NCBI GenBank assembly: GCA_027364875.1
Contig: DAHXON010000025.1
Location: forward strand, 1 to 38,939
DNA: 38,939 nucleotides
Direction: 5' to 3'
From: Chloroflexota bacterium
GTDB taxonomy: Bacteria; Chloroflexota; Limnocylindria; Limnocylindrales; CSP1-4
Below, one piece after another: positions 8,118-16,638 of the stretch. The stretch's first letter is position 1; every line of letters starts with the position of its first letter. Below the pieces are notes generated by a model. The model was not told where the DNA came from. It saw only the letters and a program-made list of their open reading frames with translations, and searched no databases. The position numbers and the translations under genes were made by a program.

Positions 8118-8819
8118 CTACTCGGGGTCCCAGCAGCTCCTGTCGAGACCGCGCAACGTCAAGAGCCTTGGCGCATTTCCGGTCCCGGCAGCGCCACCCG
8201 CGCCACCCGCGCCACCCGCGTCGCCGATCAGTGCGATGGCCGGCGGCGCGAACTCCTGCAGCTCGGCCGCGACGTTCCCGTGAAGCGGGTACTGGCCATC
8301 CGGCAGGGGCTCGGCAGTCATGAGCGACACCGCCGGGATCAACTCCAGCTCCTCGGGCGGCCGAGGCGCGCCGGCGCCGGCGGTCTGCAGGTACGGCTGG
8401 ATGGTGAGCGCGCCGGAGTCCCAGCGGAGCAGATATGGCGCGACATGATCGGCGACCACCTCGATCCGGCCGGGCCTGGCGATGGCGGCGAAGTCGAGTA
8501 TCAAGTCGTCGGATATGAAGCCCAGGACCGGCTCCGACAGAAAGCCCGCGATGGCCGCGGACGCGTGCAGCCAGCCGAGCTGCTCGAGGTCGTGTTCGTC
8601 GCCGTCGAGGACCCGGACGGCGTCCACGTAGCCCGGGGCCATTGCGCGGGCCGCACGCACGGTGGCCCTGTCCGGCCGCCCCGAGATCGCGAGATCCAGG
8701 ATCCAGGCCTTCACGCCGGGCAGCTCGAAGAGGCGGAAGCCGTAGTGCTCGGCGACGGCGTCGAGCGCCGCGGCGGACGGCTCCGTGCGGACCACCACCC
8801 CCTGAATTCGCTGACCCAC
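8118..8819 (-). CDS. Hypothetical protein with a glycine/alanine-rich C-terminal stretch
   Basis: 233 residues, family not recognised. The N-terminal two thirds look like an ordinary alpha/beta protein (VVVRTEPSAAALDAVAEHYG, then FRLFELPGVKAWILDLAI), with no signal peptide or membrane helix and no catalytic motif I can name. Near the C-terminus a GGAGGAGGAAG run (about 203-213) is encoded by three tandem copies of a 9-bp unit. The start is GTG 8819, because AGGAGAGGG lies 3 nt upstream; the frame is open to 9080 but there it overlaps the DUF1992 gene. It stands 91 bp downstream of DUF1992 on the same strand. Confidence 0.65.
   Translation of the reverse strand: MGQRIQGVVVRTEPSAAALDAVAEHYGFRLFELPGVKAWILDLAISGRPDRATVRAARAMAPGYVDAVRVLDGDEHDLEQLGWLHASAAIAGFLSEPVLGFISDDLILDFAAIARPGRIEVVADHVAPYLLRWDSGALTIQPYLQTAGAGAPRPPEELELIPAVSLMTAEPLPDGQYPLHGNVAAELQEFAPPAIALIGDAGGAGGAGGAAGTGNAPRLLTLRGLDRSCWDPE
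8192..8218. repeat. Three tandem copies of a 9-bp unit inside a gene
   Basis: CGCCACCCG is repeated three times head to tail. It encodes the Gly-Gly-Ala run of the hypothetical protein, so copy number changes would stay in frame. Confidence 0.8.
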
Positions 8820-8910
8820 GAACCCTCTCCTGCCCAATCGGTATTGCCCTTGCAATCGTATTCGGTCGGCGGCAACCGGTCCGGTCGCGCATGCGCGAAT
8901 CGGCGAGTAA

Positions 8911-9360
8911 TCAGAAGAGCCGCTCCAGGCGAGCCAGCTCTTTCTCCGGGTCGAGCCGCCGCCGGTGCTGGGCGGGGCCCGGCGCCTCGGCGTTGAGGCG
9001 GTCGATCGCCGAGTTGGCACCGGCGACGACGCGGCGCAGTTCGGTCCGCAGTCGCTCGCGCGCCATCTCCGTCGCGGCACTCGAGGCTCGCTCGAGCAGT
9101 CGGTCGCGAGCCTCCAGCAGACGCCGGGCTTCCTTGTCCGCCTCGATCCACGGCGGCGCGACGCCGGCGTTCTTCAGAACGTGGAACGCGAGCGCGTTCT
9201 GCCCCGCGTAGGTTTCGTCCTCGAGGGGAATGCGCCGGCCCTTGTAAGGGAGGTCGTCGAACTCGCCGCGCTCCATGGCCTCGCGGATCAGCCTCTCGCT
9301 GAGGCTCTCCCAGGTGGGACCGAACGTCGGCCGGCCCTCACCGTCCTTGCGGATCGGCAT
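8911..9360 (-). CDS. DUF1992 (DnaJC28-like) domain protein
   Basis: 149 residues. The N-terminal half carries the DUF1992 signature also found in DnaJ homologue subfamily C member 28: SERLIREAMERGEFDDLPYKG, with the conserved GEFDDLP-x-x-G-x-x-IPL core (about 32-46), then NALAFHVLKNAGVAPPWIE. The C-terminal half is highly charged and probably coiled. There is no J domain, as in other bacterial members. The role is unknown; a chaperone link is by name only. It begins 21 bp after the hutU stop codon on the same strand, so it is probably transcribed with hutU, though a metabolic link is not evident. Confidence 0.88.
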   Translation of the reverse strand: MPIRKDGEGRPTFGPTWESLSERLIREAMERGEFDDLPYKGRRIPLEDETYAGQNALAFHVLKNAGVAPPWIEADKEARRLLEARDRLLERASSAATEMARERLRTELRRVVAGANSAIDRLNAEAPGPAQHRRRLDPEKELARLERLF

Positions 9361-9381
9361 CGCGGTGCCCGCCCGGCGGTC

Positions 9382-11082
9382 TCAGTCTTCCGGCTCGAGC
9401 ATGGGGATCCGGACGCCGCGCTCGCGGGCCACCTCGATGGCGCGCTCATAGCCCGCGTCCGCGTGCCGCATCACCCCCGTGCCCGGGTCCGTGGTGAGTA
9501 CCCGCTCGAGCTTGCGCGCCGCCAGCTCGGTTCCGTCGGCGACCACCACCATGCCGGCATGCTGGGAGTAGCCGATTCCGGTGCCGCCGCCGTGGTGGAT
9601 GCTCACCCAGCTCGCGCCGGAAGCCGTATTCACCAGGGCGTTGAGGAGCGGCCAATCGGCGATCGCGTCCGAGCCGTCGCGCATCGATTCGGTCTCGCGG
9701 TTGGGCGAGGCCACGGACCCCGCGTCGAGGTGGTCGCGGCCGATGACGATCGGCGCGGACACGGCCCCGGTGCGGACGAGCTCGTTGAAGGCGAGCCCGG
9801 CGCGGGCGCGCTCCCCGTAGCCGAGCCAGCAGATCCGGGCCGGCAGGCCCTGGAACGGCACCCGGGCCTCGGCCATCTCGATCCATCGCCGAAGCGATTC
9901 GTTCTCCGGGAACAGCTCCAGGATGGCCCGATCCGTGGCGAGGATGTCGTTCGGGTCGCCCGACAGCGCGGCCCAGCGGAACGGCCCCTTGCCCTCGCAG
10001 AAGAGCGGCCGGATGAACGCTGGCACGAAGCCCGGGAAGTCGAAGGCGTTGGCGACGCCGGCGGTCTGAGCCTGGGCCCGGATGTTGTTGCCGTAGTCGA
10101 ACGTGATCGCGCCGGCTTTCTGGAGGGAAAGCATGGCCTGCACCTGCAGGGCCATCGAAGCCATCGCCTGGCGGACGTACTCGTCGGGCGCGGTCTTGCG
10201 AAGCTCCGCGGCAGCGGCGACGGGGAGCCCTGCGGGAACGTAGCCGTTGAGCGCGTCGTGAGCGGACGTCTGGTCGGTCACGGCGTCGAAGCGCTCGCCC
10301 CGGCGGACCAGCTCGGGCTCCACCTCTGCGGCGTTGGCGACGAGGGCGATCGACTCCGCCCGGCCGGCCGCCGCAGCGGCTCGAGCCCACGCGAGCGCCT
10401 CGTCGAGCGAGCCCGTCAGACGATCCACGTAGCCGATGTCGAGGCGCCGCTTTGCCCGTGCCTCGTCCACCTCGATGACAAGAGCCACGCCCTCGTTCAT
10501 GGTCACGGCCAGCGGCTGGGCCCCGCCCATGCCGCCCAGGCCCGCGGTCAGGGTCACTCGTCCGCGCAACGTCCCGCCGAAGTGCTGGCGGGCCAGCTCC
10601 GCGAACGTTTCGTAGGTGCCCTGGAGAATCCCCTGCGTGCCGATGTAGATCCACGAGCCCGCGGTCATCTGGCCGTACATGGTCAGGCCGGCGCGCTCGA
10701 GGCGCCGGAAGTCGTCCCAGTTGGCCCACTTGCCGACCAGGTTCGAGTTGGCGATGAGAACCCGAGGCGCCCATTCGTTCGTCCGGAAGACGCCGACCGG
10801 CTTGCCCGACTGGACCAGGAGCGTCTCGTCGTTCTCGAGCCGCCGGAGCTCGCGGACGATCGCGTCGAAGGCGTCCCAGCTGCGGGCCGCGCGACCGGTT
10901 CCGCCGTAGACGACCAGGTCGTCGGGCCGTTCCGCAACCTCCGGATCCAGGTTGTTCATGAGCATCCGGAGGGCCGCTTCCTGGACCCAGCCCTTGCAGG
11001 TCAGTTCCGGGCCGCGGGGCGCTCGCACGGTTCGCGGGCCGGACGTGGGGGATCGTCGAGAGGAGCCAGTCTGGATCGCCAT
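9382..11082 (-). CDS. hutU: Urocanate hydratase
   Basis: Second step of histidine degradation: adds water to urocanate to form 4-imidazolone-5-propionate, using tightly bound NAD+ as an electrophile. 566 residues, against about 555 in the family. Conserved blocks in order: [20 protein letters not shown] (about 30-49), [13 protein letters not shown] (about 57-69), [16 protein letters not shown], and [20 protein letters not shown] with the active-site-region Cys. The start is ATG 11082, with GGAGG about 6 nt upstream; the frame runs on beyond 11.9 kb, but that part is antisense noise over other genes. The lipoprotein gene ends 107 bp upstream on the same strand and DUF1992 follows 21 bp downstream. 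hutH and hutI lie several kb away on either side, so the hut genes are not one operon. Confidence 0.96.
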   Translation of the reverse strand: MAIQTGSSRRSPTSGPRTVRAPRGPELTCKGWVQEAALRMLMNNLDPEVAERPDDLVVYGGTGRAARSWDAFDAIVRELRRLENDETLLVQSGKPVGVFRTNEWAPRVLIANSNLVGKWANWDDFRRLERAGLTMYGQMTAGSWIYIGTQGILQGTYETFAELARQHFGGTLRGRVTLTAGLGGMGGAQPLAVTMNEGVALVIEVDEARAKRRLDIGYVDRLTGSLDEALAWARAAAAAGRAESIALVANAAEVEPELVRRGERFDAVTDQTSAHDALNGYVPAGLPVAAAAELRKTAPDEYVRQAMASMALQVQAMLSLQKAGAITFDYGNNIRAQAQTAGVANAFDFPGFVPAFIRPLFCEGKGPFRWAALSGDPNDILATDRAILELFPENESLRRWIEMAEARVPFQGLPARICWLGYGERARAGLAFNELVRTGAVSAPIVIGRDHLDAGSVASPNRETESMRDGSDAIADWPLLNALVNTASGASWVSIHHGGGTGIGYSQHAGMVVVADGTELAARKLERVLTTDPGTGVMRHADAGYERAIEVARERGVRIPMLEPED

Positions 11083-11189
11083 CGGAGGCCTCCGAAGGGG
11101 GCGGTGCTGCGCCTGTCGCGCTGGATTCCAGTGTGCGCCCGATGCGCCGGGCGCGCACGCGGCGCGTCGGAGGCCGGGGGGGCCGCCCG

Positions 11190-11810
11190 TCAGTACAGGT
11201 TGGTGATGAGAATTCGGCCGAGATCCCTGGGCCCGTTGTCGAACATGGAGAGGTACTGGCCGTCGCCGAGCGCGAGCGAGTAGACGACGACCCCACCGTT
11301 GCAGTCGGAGATGTCGACCAGCCACACGCCGATCTGGGCCTGACTGGAATCGCCGATGCCGTTGGCCTGCGAGCAGGCCTCCGCGGCGTAGTTGTCGATC
11401 CACTGCGAATAGGCGTCGCCGTTCTGGAATTCGGGCTTGAAATGCACGATCTCGAGCCGCAGGAAGTCGGTGTCGAGCAGATCGCCGGCCATCGCGGCCG
11501 CTAATCGGTCGATCCTCGTCGGAAGACCAGAATCTTCCATGCGCTGCTCTTCCTCGCCCGCATCCTCGGTCAGGGCGACCCCGCCGACGGCGATGGGCAG
11601 CCGCTTGAGCAGAGTCGGGTCGATCCGCAGGCCGTACTGGCCTACGGTTCCGTTCGGCCAGGGCGTCGCCCCGATGTAGTACGACGTGGGTCCGGGCGAG
11701 GGAGTGGCCGAAGAGGTTCCGCAGCCGGCCAGGCCGGCCGCCGCCAGAGTGCACGCGACGCCGATCAGCCAGAATCGGCGGAACGCCGCGACGCCGAAGG
11801 CGCGCCTCAC
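11190..11810 (-). CDS. Putative lipoprotein of unknown function
   Basis: 206 residues. An arginine-rich start ([12 protein letters not shown]) leads into a hydrophobic core and the lipobox LAGC (Cys at about residue 28), then a short Ser/Pro/Thr stalk. The mature part has no recognised family; it contains four cysteines at most, and a central acidic segment ([14 protein letters not shown]). It should be anchored on the outer face of the membrane. The start is GTG 11810, whose GTGA overlaps the TGA stop of the GNAT gene upstream, so translation is probably coupled to it. hutU starts 107 bp downstream on the same strand. Confidence 0.7.
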   Translation of the reverse strand: MRRAFGVAAFRRFWLIGVACTLAAAGLAGCGTSSATPSPGPTSYYIGATPWPNGTVGQYGLRIDPTLLKRLPIAVGGVALTEDAGEEEQRMEDSGLPTRIDRLAAAMAGDLLDTDFLRLEIVHFKPEFQNGDAYSQWIDNYAAEACSQANGIGDSSQAQIGVWLVDISDCNGGVVVYSLALGDGQYLSMFDNGPRDLGRILITNLY

Positions 11811-12640
11811 AACTCGCGCCGCATGACTGGATAGCGCTCGTCGTCCACCGCGAGCCTGAACCCCGCCGCCAGCCAGAAGTCCGGGCGCGCAGCCGGAGTC
11901 GCGTCCTCCGGCGCATGAACCTCGGGATAGGCCTCCACCGCGCTGAAGCCCCGGGTGGCGAGGTCCTCGCAGACCACCTCGACCAGACGGGCGGCGAGGC
12001 CGCGATGGCGGACCGCGGACGTGGTGGCGATGCAGGTGATCACCGCCGGAAGCGGCGCCTGCGGCAGTCGCGGGTACAGGTCCCGGAGTCGCAGCGCTCT
12101 CGGATACGCGGAGAGGGGCCCGAACTGGCAGTACGCAATGGCCCGGCCGTCCACCAGGAGGACCCGAGCGTAGCTCCCGAACACGCCGGCACCGCGCGCA
12201 AGGAGCTGCAGCTTCCGGGGCGCCTCCGGCCCGACGACCGGCCGAGCCGGCTTTCGCGGCGCGAACGGGTTGTCCACGGGCGGATCGTCGCGCCCCTCGA
12301 GGAATGGATTCGGGGCCGATTGGGCCGGCGGCGGGGCAAAGGGATTGGACCCGGCTCTGACTGACGGCGCGAACGGGTTCGGGTCCGGCCGCTTGACCGG
12401 CGCGAACGGGTTCGAGTCGGCGGCCGAGACCGCCGCGAGGGAACTCGAGGAAGACGAGGTTGCCGAAGCGCCACGGGTGGGAGCCGGGATGCCCAGCCAG
12501 CTCGGGCGGGCCGCTTTCGAGCCGTGGTCGGCGTCTTCCCAGTAGTCGCAGGTGCGATGGTCGAAACCCGGATTCGCGCACGGGGGAATGAGCCCGAACC
12601 GGGCTTCGTCGGTGACGTCGACGATCTCGATGGCGGCCAT
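11807..12640 (-). CDS. GNAT acetyltransferase with repeated NPF(AP) motifs in a linker
   Basis: 277 residues in three parts. Residues 1-40 contain a Cys/His-bearing segment ([18 protein letters not shown], Cys21 and Cys31). Residues 55-135 form a Ser/Pro-rich linker with five NPF motifs (near 77, 88, 99, 111 and 124), four of them NPFAP. The last 140 residues are a GNAT fold with the acetyl-CoA loop [10 protein letters not shown] (211-220) and a C-terminal FWLAAGF. The substrate is unknown. Repeated NPF motifs are unusual for a bacterial acetyltransferase and could recruit partners or simply be a spacer. Start at ATG 12640; TAAAGT ends 9 nt upstream and may be the -10 box of a near-leaderless message. 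It overlaps the following lipoprotein gene by GTGA. Confidence 0.8.
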   Translation of the reverse strand: MAAIEIVDVTDEARFGLIPPCANPGFDHRTCDYWEDADHGSKAARPSWLGIPAPTRGASATSSSSSSLAAVSAADSNPFAPVKRPDPNPFAPSVRAGSNPFAPPPAQSAPNPFLEGRDDPPVDNPFAPRKPARPVVGPEAPRKLQLLARGAGVFGSYARVLLVDGRAIAYCQFGPLSAYPRALRLRDLYPRLPQAPLPAVITCIATTSAVRHRGLAARLVEVVCEDLATRGFSAVEAYPEVHAPEDATPAARPDFWLAAGFRLAVDDERYPVMRREL

Positions 12641-12932
12641 TGCCCGCCAACTTTACGCCAACACGCACGGGCAAGGCGTGGGCGAGGGGCGGGCGAGGCG
12701 ATGCGGGCCCCCGGGCTTGTTCCGCTCAACCTGCCCGAACAGGTGGGGACGACCCACCGGAGCGGTGCACAGCGGAACCATCGTTCCCCTCTGCGCACCG
12801 AATGAAATGCGGGTGAAACGTTGCGGTAAGTTGCGAGCGGGGACTCCGATCCGCGGGGACCGGAGACGATCCCGGCTATTGCACGCGACCGCCTGGGGCT
12901 AAGGCAATCGCGGTCCCGTACGAGGTGTGGAA
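12641..12932. other. Divergent intergenic region
   Basis: About 290 bp that must carry the promoters of the GNAT gene (minus) and the HEAT-repeat gene (plus). I see the TAAAGT near the GNAT start and the weak LexA-like site, but no other convincing signal or small gene. Confidence 0.35.
12774..12787. promoter_or_regulatory. Possible weak LexA-like site
   Basis: GGAACCATCGTTCC matches the GAAC-N4-GTTC core but not the preferred centre or flanks, and no promoter hexamers surround it. It lies about 135 bp before the GNAT gene and 146 bp before the HEAT-repeat gene. One such core is expected by chance in a window this long. Confidence 0.2.
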
Positions 12933-13736
12933 ATGAGCCAGATAGGCTCGCGCATCGAAGCCGCCCTCGGCACATATGACAACGAATGCCGCTGGGAGCT
13001 CATCGACGCCATCGTTTCCGAATGCCCCGATGACGTCTTCGAGGTTTCCAAACAGCTGCTGCGCGAAGGCGACCAGCGCGCCAGGACCCTGGCGGCCGAC
13101 ATACTCGGCCGTCTCGTAACGGTTGATCAGGGTCAGCGGATGAGGGTCAGCCAGACCCTCCGGTACGCGCTGGCGGCGGAGCGCGAACCGGGGCCCGTGG
13201 CCTCGATGGTGGCCGCGCTGGGCCACGTGGGCGATCCCGCCACGCTCGATCTCGTGTATCCGCTGGTGGGCCATGGGAACGCGGAGGTTCGCCTGGCGGT
13301 CGCTTTTGCCGTGGCCACTTTGAGCCTCCAGCCCCTCGGACCGCAATCGCGCCTTGCCCTGATCCGTCTCTCCCGCGACGACAACTCCGAGGTCCGGGAC
13401 TGGGCCACTCATGCGCTGGGGACCCTGTCGGACGTGGACGGCCCCGACGTGCGGGCCGCGCTCCTCGCCCGGGCCGACGACGATTGCCACGAGGCCCGCG
13501 CCGAGGCGCTCTTCGGGCTCGCCGTCCGGCGCGACCCGCGGGCAGTACCGCACCTCATCCGCGCCCTGCAGTCGCCCCACGTTCGGGGCCTCGAGGTCGA
13601 TGCCGCCGCGGCCGCCGCCGATCCGCGCCTGCTGCCCGCCCTCTGGGCACTGAAGCTCTCCGGATTGGCCGACAGCCTGCGCCTCCGCCGGGCCATCGAC
13701 CGCTGCTCCGCCTCCGAACGACCGCCGATGGCCTGA
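12933..13736 (+). CDS. HEAT-repeat protein
   Basis: 267 residues of tandem helical repeats. Typical HEAT cores are visible: ARTLAADILGRL, VASMVAALGHVGDPATLDLV, GNAEVRLAVAFAVATL, NSEVRDWATHALGTL and HEARAEALFGLAVRRDPRAV, with Asp/Pro turns between helices, giving about six or seven repeats. Such solenoids are protein-binding scaffolds; no enzyme domain is attached, so a binding or adaptor role is inferred. ATG 12933 is taken as the start because GAGGTG lies just upstream; GTG 12927 two codons earlier is possible. No signal peptide. It converges with hutH, with 39 bp between the stops. Confidence 0.82.
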   Translation: MSQIGSRIEAALGTYDNECRWELIDAIVSECPDDVFEVSKQLLREGDQRARTLAADILGRLVTVDQGQRMRVSQTLRYALAAEREPGPVASMVAALGHVGDPATLDLVYPLVGHGNAEVRLAVAFAVATLSLQPLGPQSRLALIRLSRDDNSEVRDWATHALGTLSDVDGPDVRAALLARADDDCHEARAEALFGLAVRRDPRAVPHLIRALQSPHVRGLEVDAAAAAADPRLLPALWALKLSGLADSLRLRRAIDRCSASERPPMA

Positions 13737-13775
13737 GGGCCGCCGGGCCGTGCCGCCGGAACTCTGAGCGATCCG

Positions 13776-15440
13776 CTAGCCGACGAGAGCCAGGTCCACA
13801 AGAGCGCCTTCGCGCACCAGCCGCAGGGCCGAGTCGATGTCCGAGGTCTGCTGGCGATCGTGGTCCAGGTGCGGCACCACCGATCGAAGTCGGGCGTGAG
13901 CTTCCATGACGCCGCTGCCCGCCCTCACCCGCGGGTCGGCCTTGCGCGCCTCCTCGAGGCGGAAGTCCAGCGCCTGGGCGCCCACGAGCAGCTCCAGCGC
14001 GACGATCCGCTGGACGTTCGCCAGGACGGTCCGGCAATGGCGAGCCGCGATCGAGCCCATCGAGACATGGTCTTCCTGATTGGCCGAGGTGGGGATCGAG
14101 TAGGCGCTGGCCGGATGAACGAGCACCTTGTTCTCCGAAGCCAGGGCGGCCGCCGTGTACTGGAGCAGCATCATCCCCGATTCGAGACCGCTGCCCGACG
14201 ACAGGAACGGCGGCAGGCCACCGTTGAGCCTCGGATCGAGCATCAAGGCGATCCGCCGCTCTGATATGGATCCGAGCTCGGAGATGGCGAGCTTGGCAAA
14301 GTCGAGGGCAAGCGCGACGGGCTCGCCGTGGAAGTTGCCGCCGCTTATGACCAGTCCACCGCCGGTCGCGGCCACGTCGGCGTCCGTCACTCCGCCCTGC
14401 GGAAAGACGAGCGGGTTGTCCGTGGCCGAGTTCAGCTCTATGTCCAGGACGCCGCGCAGGTAATCCAGCGCGTCGCGTGACGCGCCGTGGACCTGGGGCA
14501 CGCATCGGAGCGAGTAGGGATCCTGGACCTTGTGCGAGGAAGCGTGGTGGCCGGCCATCAGCGACGACTCGCGGAGGAGCCAGCGCAGCTCCTCGGCCAC
14601 CGCGATCTGGCCGGGGTGAGGCCGGGCCAGCTGGTAGGCCGCGGCGTAGGCCACGTCCGTGCCGAGCATCGCTTCGCAGCTCATCGCCGCGGCCACGCTC
14701 GCGGTCCGCGCCAGTCGAGCCGCGTCCGCGGCCACGAGCGCCCCGATCGCCGACATCATCTGGGTGCCGTTGAGGAGAGCCAGGCCCTCCTTGGCCTCGA
14801 GGACCAGGGGCGCCAGCCCGGAGGACGAGAGCGCTTCCGCGGCGGCGACGATCCGCCCGTTGAGCTCGACGTGGCCGCGCCCGGTGAGAGGCAGCGCGAG
14901 ATGTGCCAGCGGCGCCAGGTCGCCGGACGCTCCCACGGATCCCTGCGACGGCACCACCGGATGCATGCCCAGACGCAGCATCTCGCAGAGCCGGTCCACG
15001 AGATCCGGCCGGCAGCCGGAGTGGCCCAGGGCGAGGGTGTTGGCCCGAAGCAGGAGCATCGCCCGGACCACATCGCGCGGCAGCGGCTCGCCCACGCCGA
15101 CGGCGTGGGACAGGAGCAGGTTCTCCTGGAGCCGGGCCGATTGGGATGGCTCGATGAACGTGTTGGCGAGGTCCCCGAAGCCGGTCGTGACGCCGTAGAC
15201 CGTTTCGCCCGCGGCCACGAGCCGTTCCACGACCTCGCGGGCCTCCAGCATCCGGGCCCGAGCTTCGTCGCCGAGCCGGACCCGCCGCCCGCCCCGCGCC
15301 ACGGATTCGACGTCGGCGATCGACAGGTCGGCGCCGGTAAGGACGATCTCGGACTGCTCGGAGCCGGGCTGGCGAAGCCAGGCCGACTCGGGCAGATGGC
15401 GGTGCGAACCAGGGTCGGGATATCGGGGGGCGTCGCTCAC
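13776..15440 (-). CDS. hutH: Histidine ammonia-lyase
   Basis: First step of histidine degradation: removes ammonia from L-histidine to give trans-urocanate. The electrophile is the self-made MIO prosthetic group, formed from the Ala-Ser-Gly at 171-173 in GSVGASGDLAPLAHLAL. Tyr82 in YGVTTGFG, and QEDHVSMGS near residue 440, are further family hallmarks. 554 residues against about 510, because some 30 residues precede the conserved EIVLTG strand. GTG 15440 is chosen because TATGCT ends exactly 6 nt upstream, giving a leaderless message; the frame is open farther upstream but antisense to the DedA gene there. It stands alone, not in an operon with hutU or hutI, and converges with the HEAT-repeat gene. 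Confidence 0.95.
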   Translation of the reverse strand: MSDAPRYPDPGSHRHLPESAWLRQPGSEQSEIVLTGADLSIADVESVARGGRRVRLGDEARARMLEAREVVERLVAAGETVYGVTTGFGDLANTFIEPSQSARLQENLLLSHAVGVGEPLPRDVVRAMLLLRANTLALGHSGCRPDLVDRLCEMLRLGMHPVVPSQGSVGASGDLAPLAHLALPLTGRGHVELNGRIVAAAEALSSSGLAPLVLEAKEGLALLNGTQMMSAIGALVAADAARLARTASVAAAMSCEAMLGTDVAYAAAYQLARPHPGQIAVAEELRWLLRESSLMAGHHASSHKVQDPYSLRCVPQVHGASRDALDYLRGVLDIELNSATDNPLVFPQGGVTDADVAATGGGLVISGGNFHGEPVALALDFAKLAISELGSISERRIALMLDPRLNGGLPPFLSSGSGLESGMMLLQYTAAALASENKVLVHPASAYSIPTSANQEDHVSMGSIAARHCRTVLANVQRIVALELLVGAQALDFRLEEARKADPRVRAGSGVMEAHARLRSVVPHLDHDRQQTSDIDSALRLVREGALVDLALVG

Positions 15441-15446
15441 CCCCTG

Positions 15447-15452
15447 AGCATA
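15447..15452 (-). promoter_or_regulatory. Leaderless -10 box of hutH
   Basis: TATGCT on the minus strand, exactly 6 nt before the GTG start at 15440, so transcription would begin at or next to the start codon. No Shine-Dalgarno at usable spacing. No clear -35. Confidence 0.6.
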
Positions 15453-15599
15453 GCGGTGCCCCGACGATCGGGTCGAGCCGCTCGCCGCGCCGGCGGGGCG
15501 CGAAGCGGAACGAATGCCGACGCCCGCCTGCTCGCTCGGGTATCCTGCGGACGGCTGCCGTCCTGTCGGCGCCGCCAACCCCCCATCGTCGAGGCCGGC

Positions 15600-16274
15600 G
15601 TGCTTTCTTTCATCGATACCTGGATCATCCCGATGCTCCAATCCGCGTACGACTCCGTCGGCTACGTCGGCGTCTTCGTCGCGATGGTCATCGAGTCGAC
15701 GTTGCTGCCGCTCCCCTCCGAGATCATCCTGCCGATGGCCGGCTGGATGGTCTGGGACACCACCAGGCTGGAGCCCCTCACGCACGCGCACTGGAACTTC
15801 TGGATCGTCGTTGTCGTGGGCGTCGCCGCCAACACGACCGGGTCGATCTTCGGCTACGTGCTCGGCGCCAGGCTCGGCCGGCCGTTCCTGGATCGATGGG
15901 GCCGCTACCTCCTGATCCGCAAGCACGAGGTCGAGCAGGCCGAGCAATTCTTCGCCCGGTGGGGCTCGCCGACCGCCTTCATCAGCCGCCTCCTGCCGGG
16001 CGTTCGATCGGTCATCAGCTTCATCGCCGGCGTCTCGCACATGCCGATCGGCAAGTTCATCGTCTACTCCACCCTGGGAGCCATTCCCTGGACGATCGCC
16101 CTCGTCTATGCCGGCACGGTTCTGGGCGCCAACTGGATCGACATCCGCGACGCACTGCGGCCGTTCGACACGCTGATGGTGGTCATCGTGGCGGCCGCCG
16201 TCATCGCCTTCGTCTGGTGGCGCCTGGGCCATCCCGGCTGGCGCCGCGGAGAGATCGAACCGAGCGAGAGCTAG
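15600..16274 (+). CDS. DedA family membrane protein
   Basis: 224 residues. DedA (SNARE-associated/VTT) proteins are inner-membrane transporters; several members recycle undecaprenyl phosphate or flip phospholipids across the membrane. Family marks: the membrane-embedded acidic loop FVAMVIESTLLPLPSEIIL (about 27-45) with the conserved E-x8-P-x-E pattern, and the second conserved block SRLLPGVRSVISFIAGVSHM (about 130-149), with both key arginines present. A W-containing GAIPWT and a C-terminal helix close the fold. The start is GTG 15600, with GAGG about 5 nt upstream; a long in-frame extension upstream is antisense to hutH and rejected. It diverges from hutH over about 160 bp. Confidence 0.9.
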   Translation: MLSFIDTWIIPMLQSAYDSVGYVGVFVAMVIESTLLPLPSEIILPMAGWMVWDTTRLEPLTHAHWNFWIVVVVGVAANTTGSIFGYVLGARLGRPFLDRWGRYLLIRKHEVEQAEQFFARWGSPTAFISRLLPGVRSVISFIAGVSHMPIGKFIVYSTLGAIPWTIALVYAGTVLGANWIDIRDALRPFDTLMVVIVAAAVIAFVWWRLGHPGWRRGEIEPSES

Positions 16275-16638
16275 GAGTCGCGGGCCGGCTCTGCCCCGCC
16301 ACGGTCGGCTCTGCCCCGCCGCGGGCCTGGCTCGGCCCGGTCTCTGACCCGGCCACGGGACGCTCCCCGCCGGCCGCCTACCCGAACAGGTATTGATCCT
16401 TCTTATGGGTCTCGAAATGCAGAGTCCGCCCCGAAGGTGGCAGACTTAGGCCGGATCCGCCGGTGCCAACCGGCGAGTCGGAGCTCATGGCACGGCACCG
16501 GACACACCGTCACAGCCGCGGAGCAAAAGGAACGCTGATGCGCAGTAGACCAACCGGCGTCCCCTCGGTGACGCTGAGCATCCACGAAAGCATCGACGAG
16601 AGCACATTCCGGGGAAGCACCTCGGCACAAGCTCGCTC
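16275..16638. other. Intergenic region before the SGNH hydrolase gene
   Basis: About 360 bp. Besides the 20-bp direct repeat it holds several short GC-rich stems, for example around CCGGTGCCAACCGG near 16461. I looked for a c-di-AMP, c-di-GMP or SAM riboswitch, since a secreted hydrolase follows, and found no convincing consensus. No small gene stands out. Confidence 0.35.
16286..16324. repeat. Two-copy 20-bp direct repeat
   Basis: CGGCTCTGCCCCGCC(A/G)CGG occurs twice with a 20-bp period just after the DedA stop codon. It is GC-rich and may help form structure at the 3' end of the message, but no T tract follows. Confidence 0.6.

Noticed and set aside
8874-8898. Short palindromic bases near GCGCATGCGC between DUF1992 and the next gene
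   Set aside because: Such GC palindromes are frequent at this composition, and it lies at no useful distance from a promoter or start.
8965-11283. Open frame of about 770 codons on the plus strand
   Set aside because: Antisense to hutU and DUF1992, which are unmistakable.
16420-16530. Riboswitch-like GC-rich stems before the SGNH hydrolase gene
   Set aside because: Checked by eye against c-di-AMP, c-di-GMP and SAM riboswitch consensus blocks; conserved core sequences are missing.
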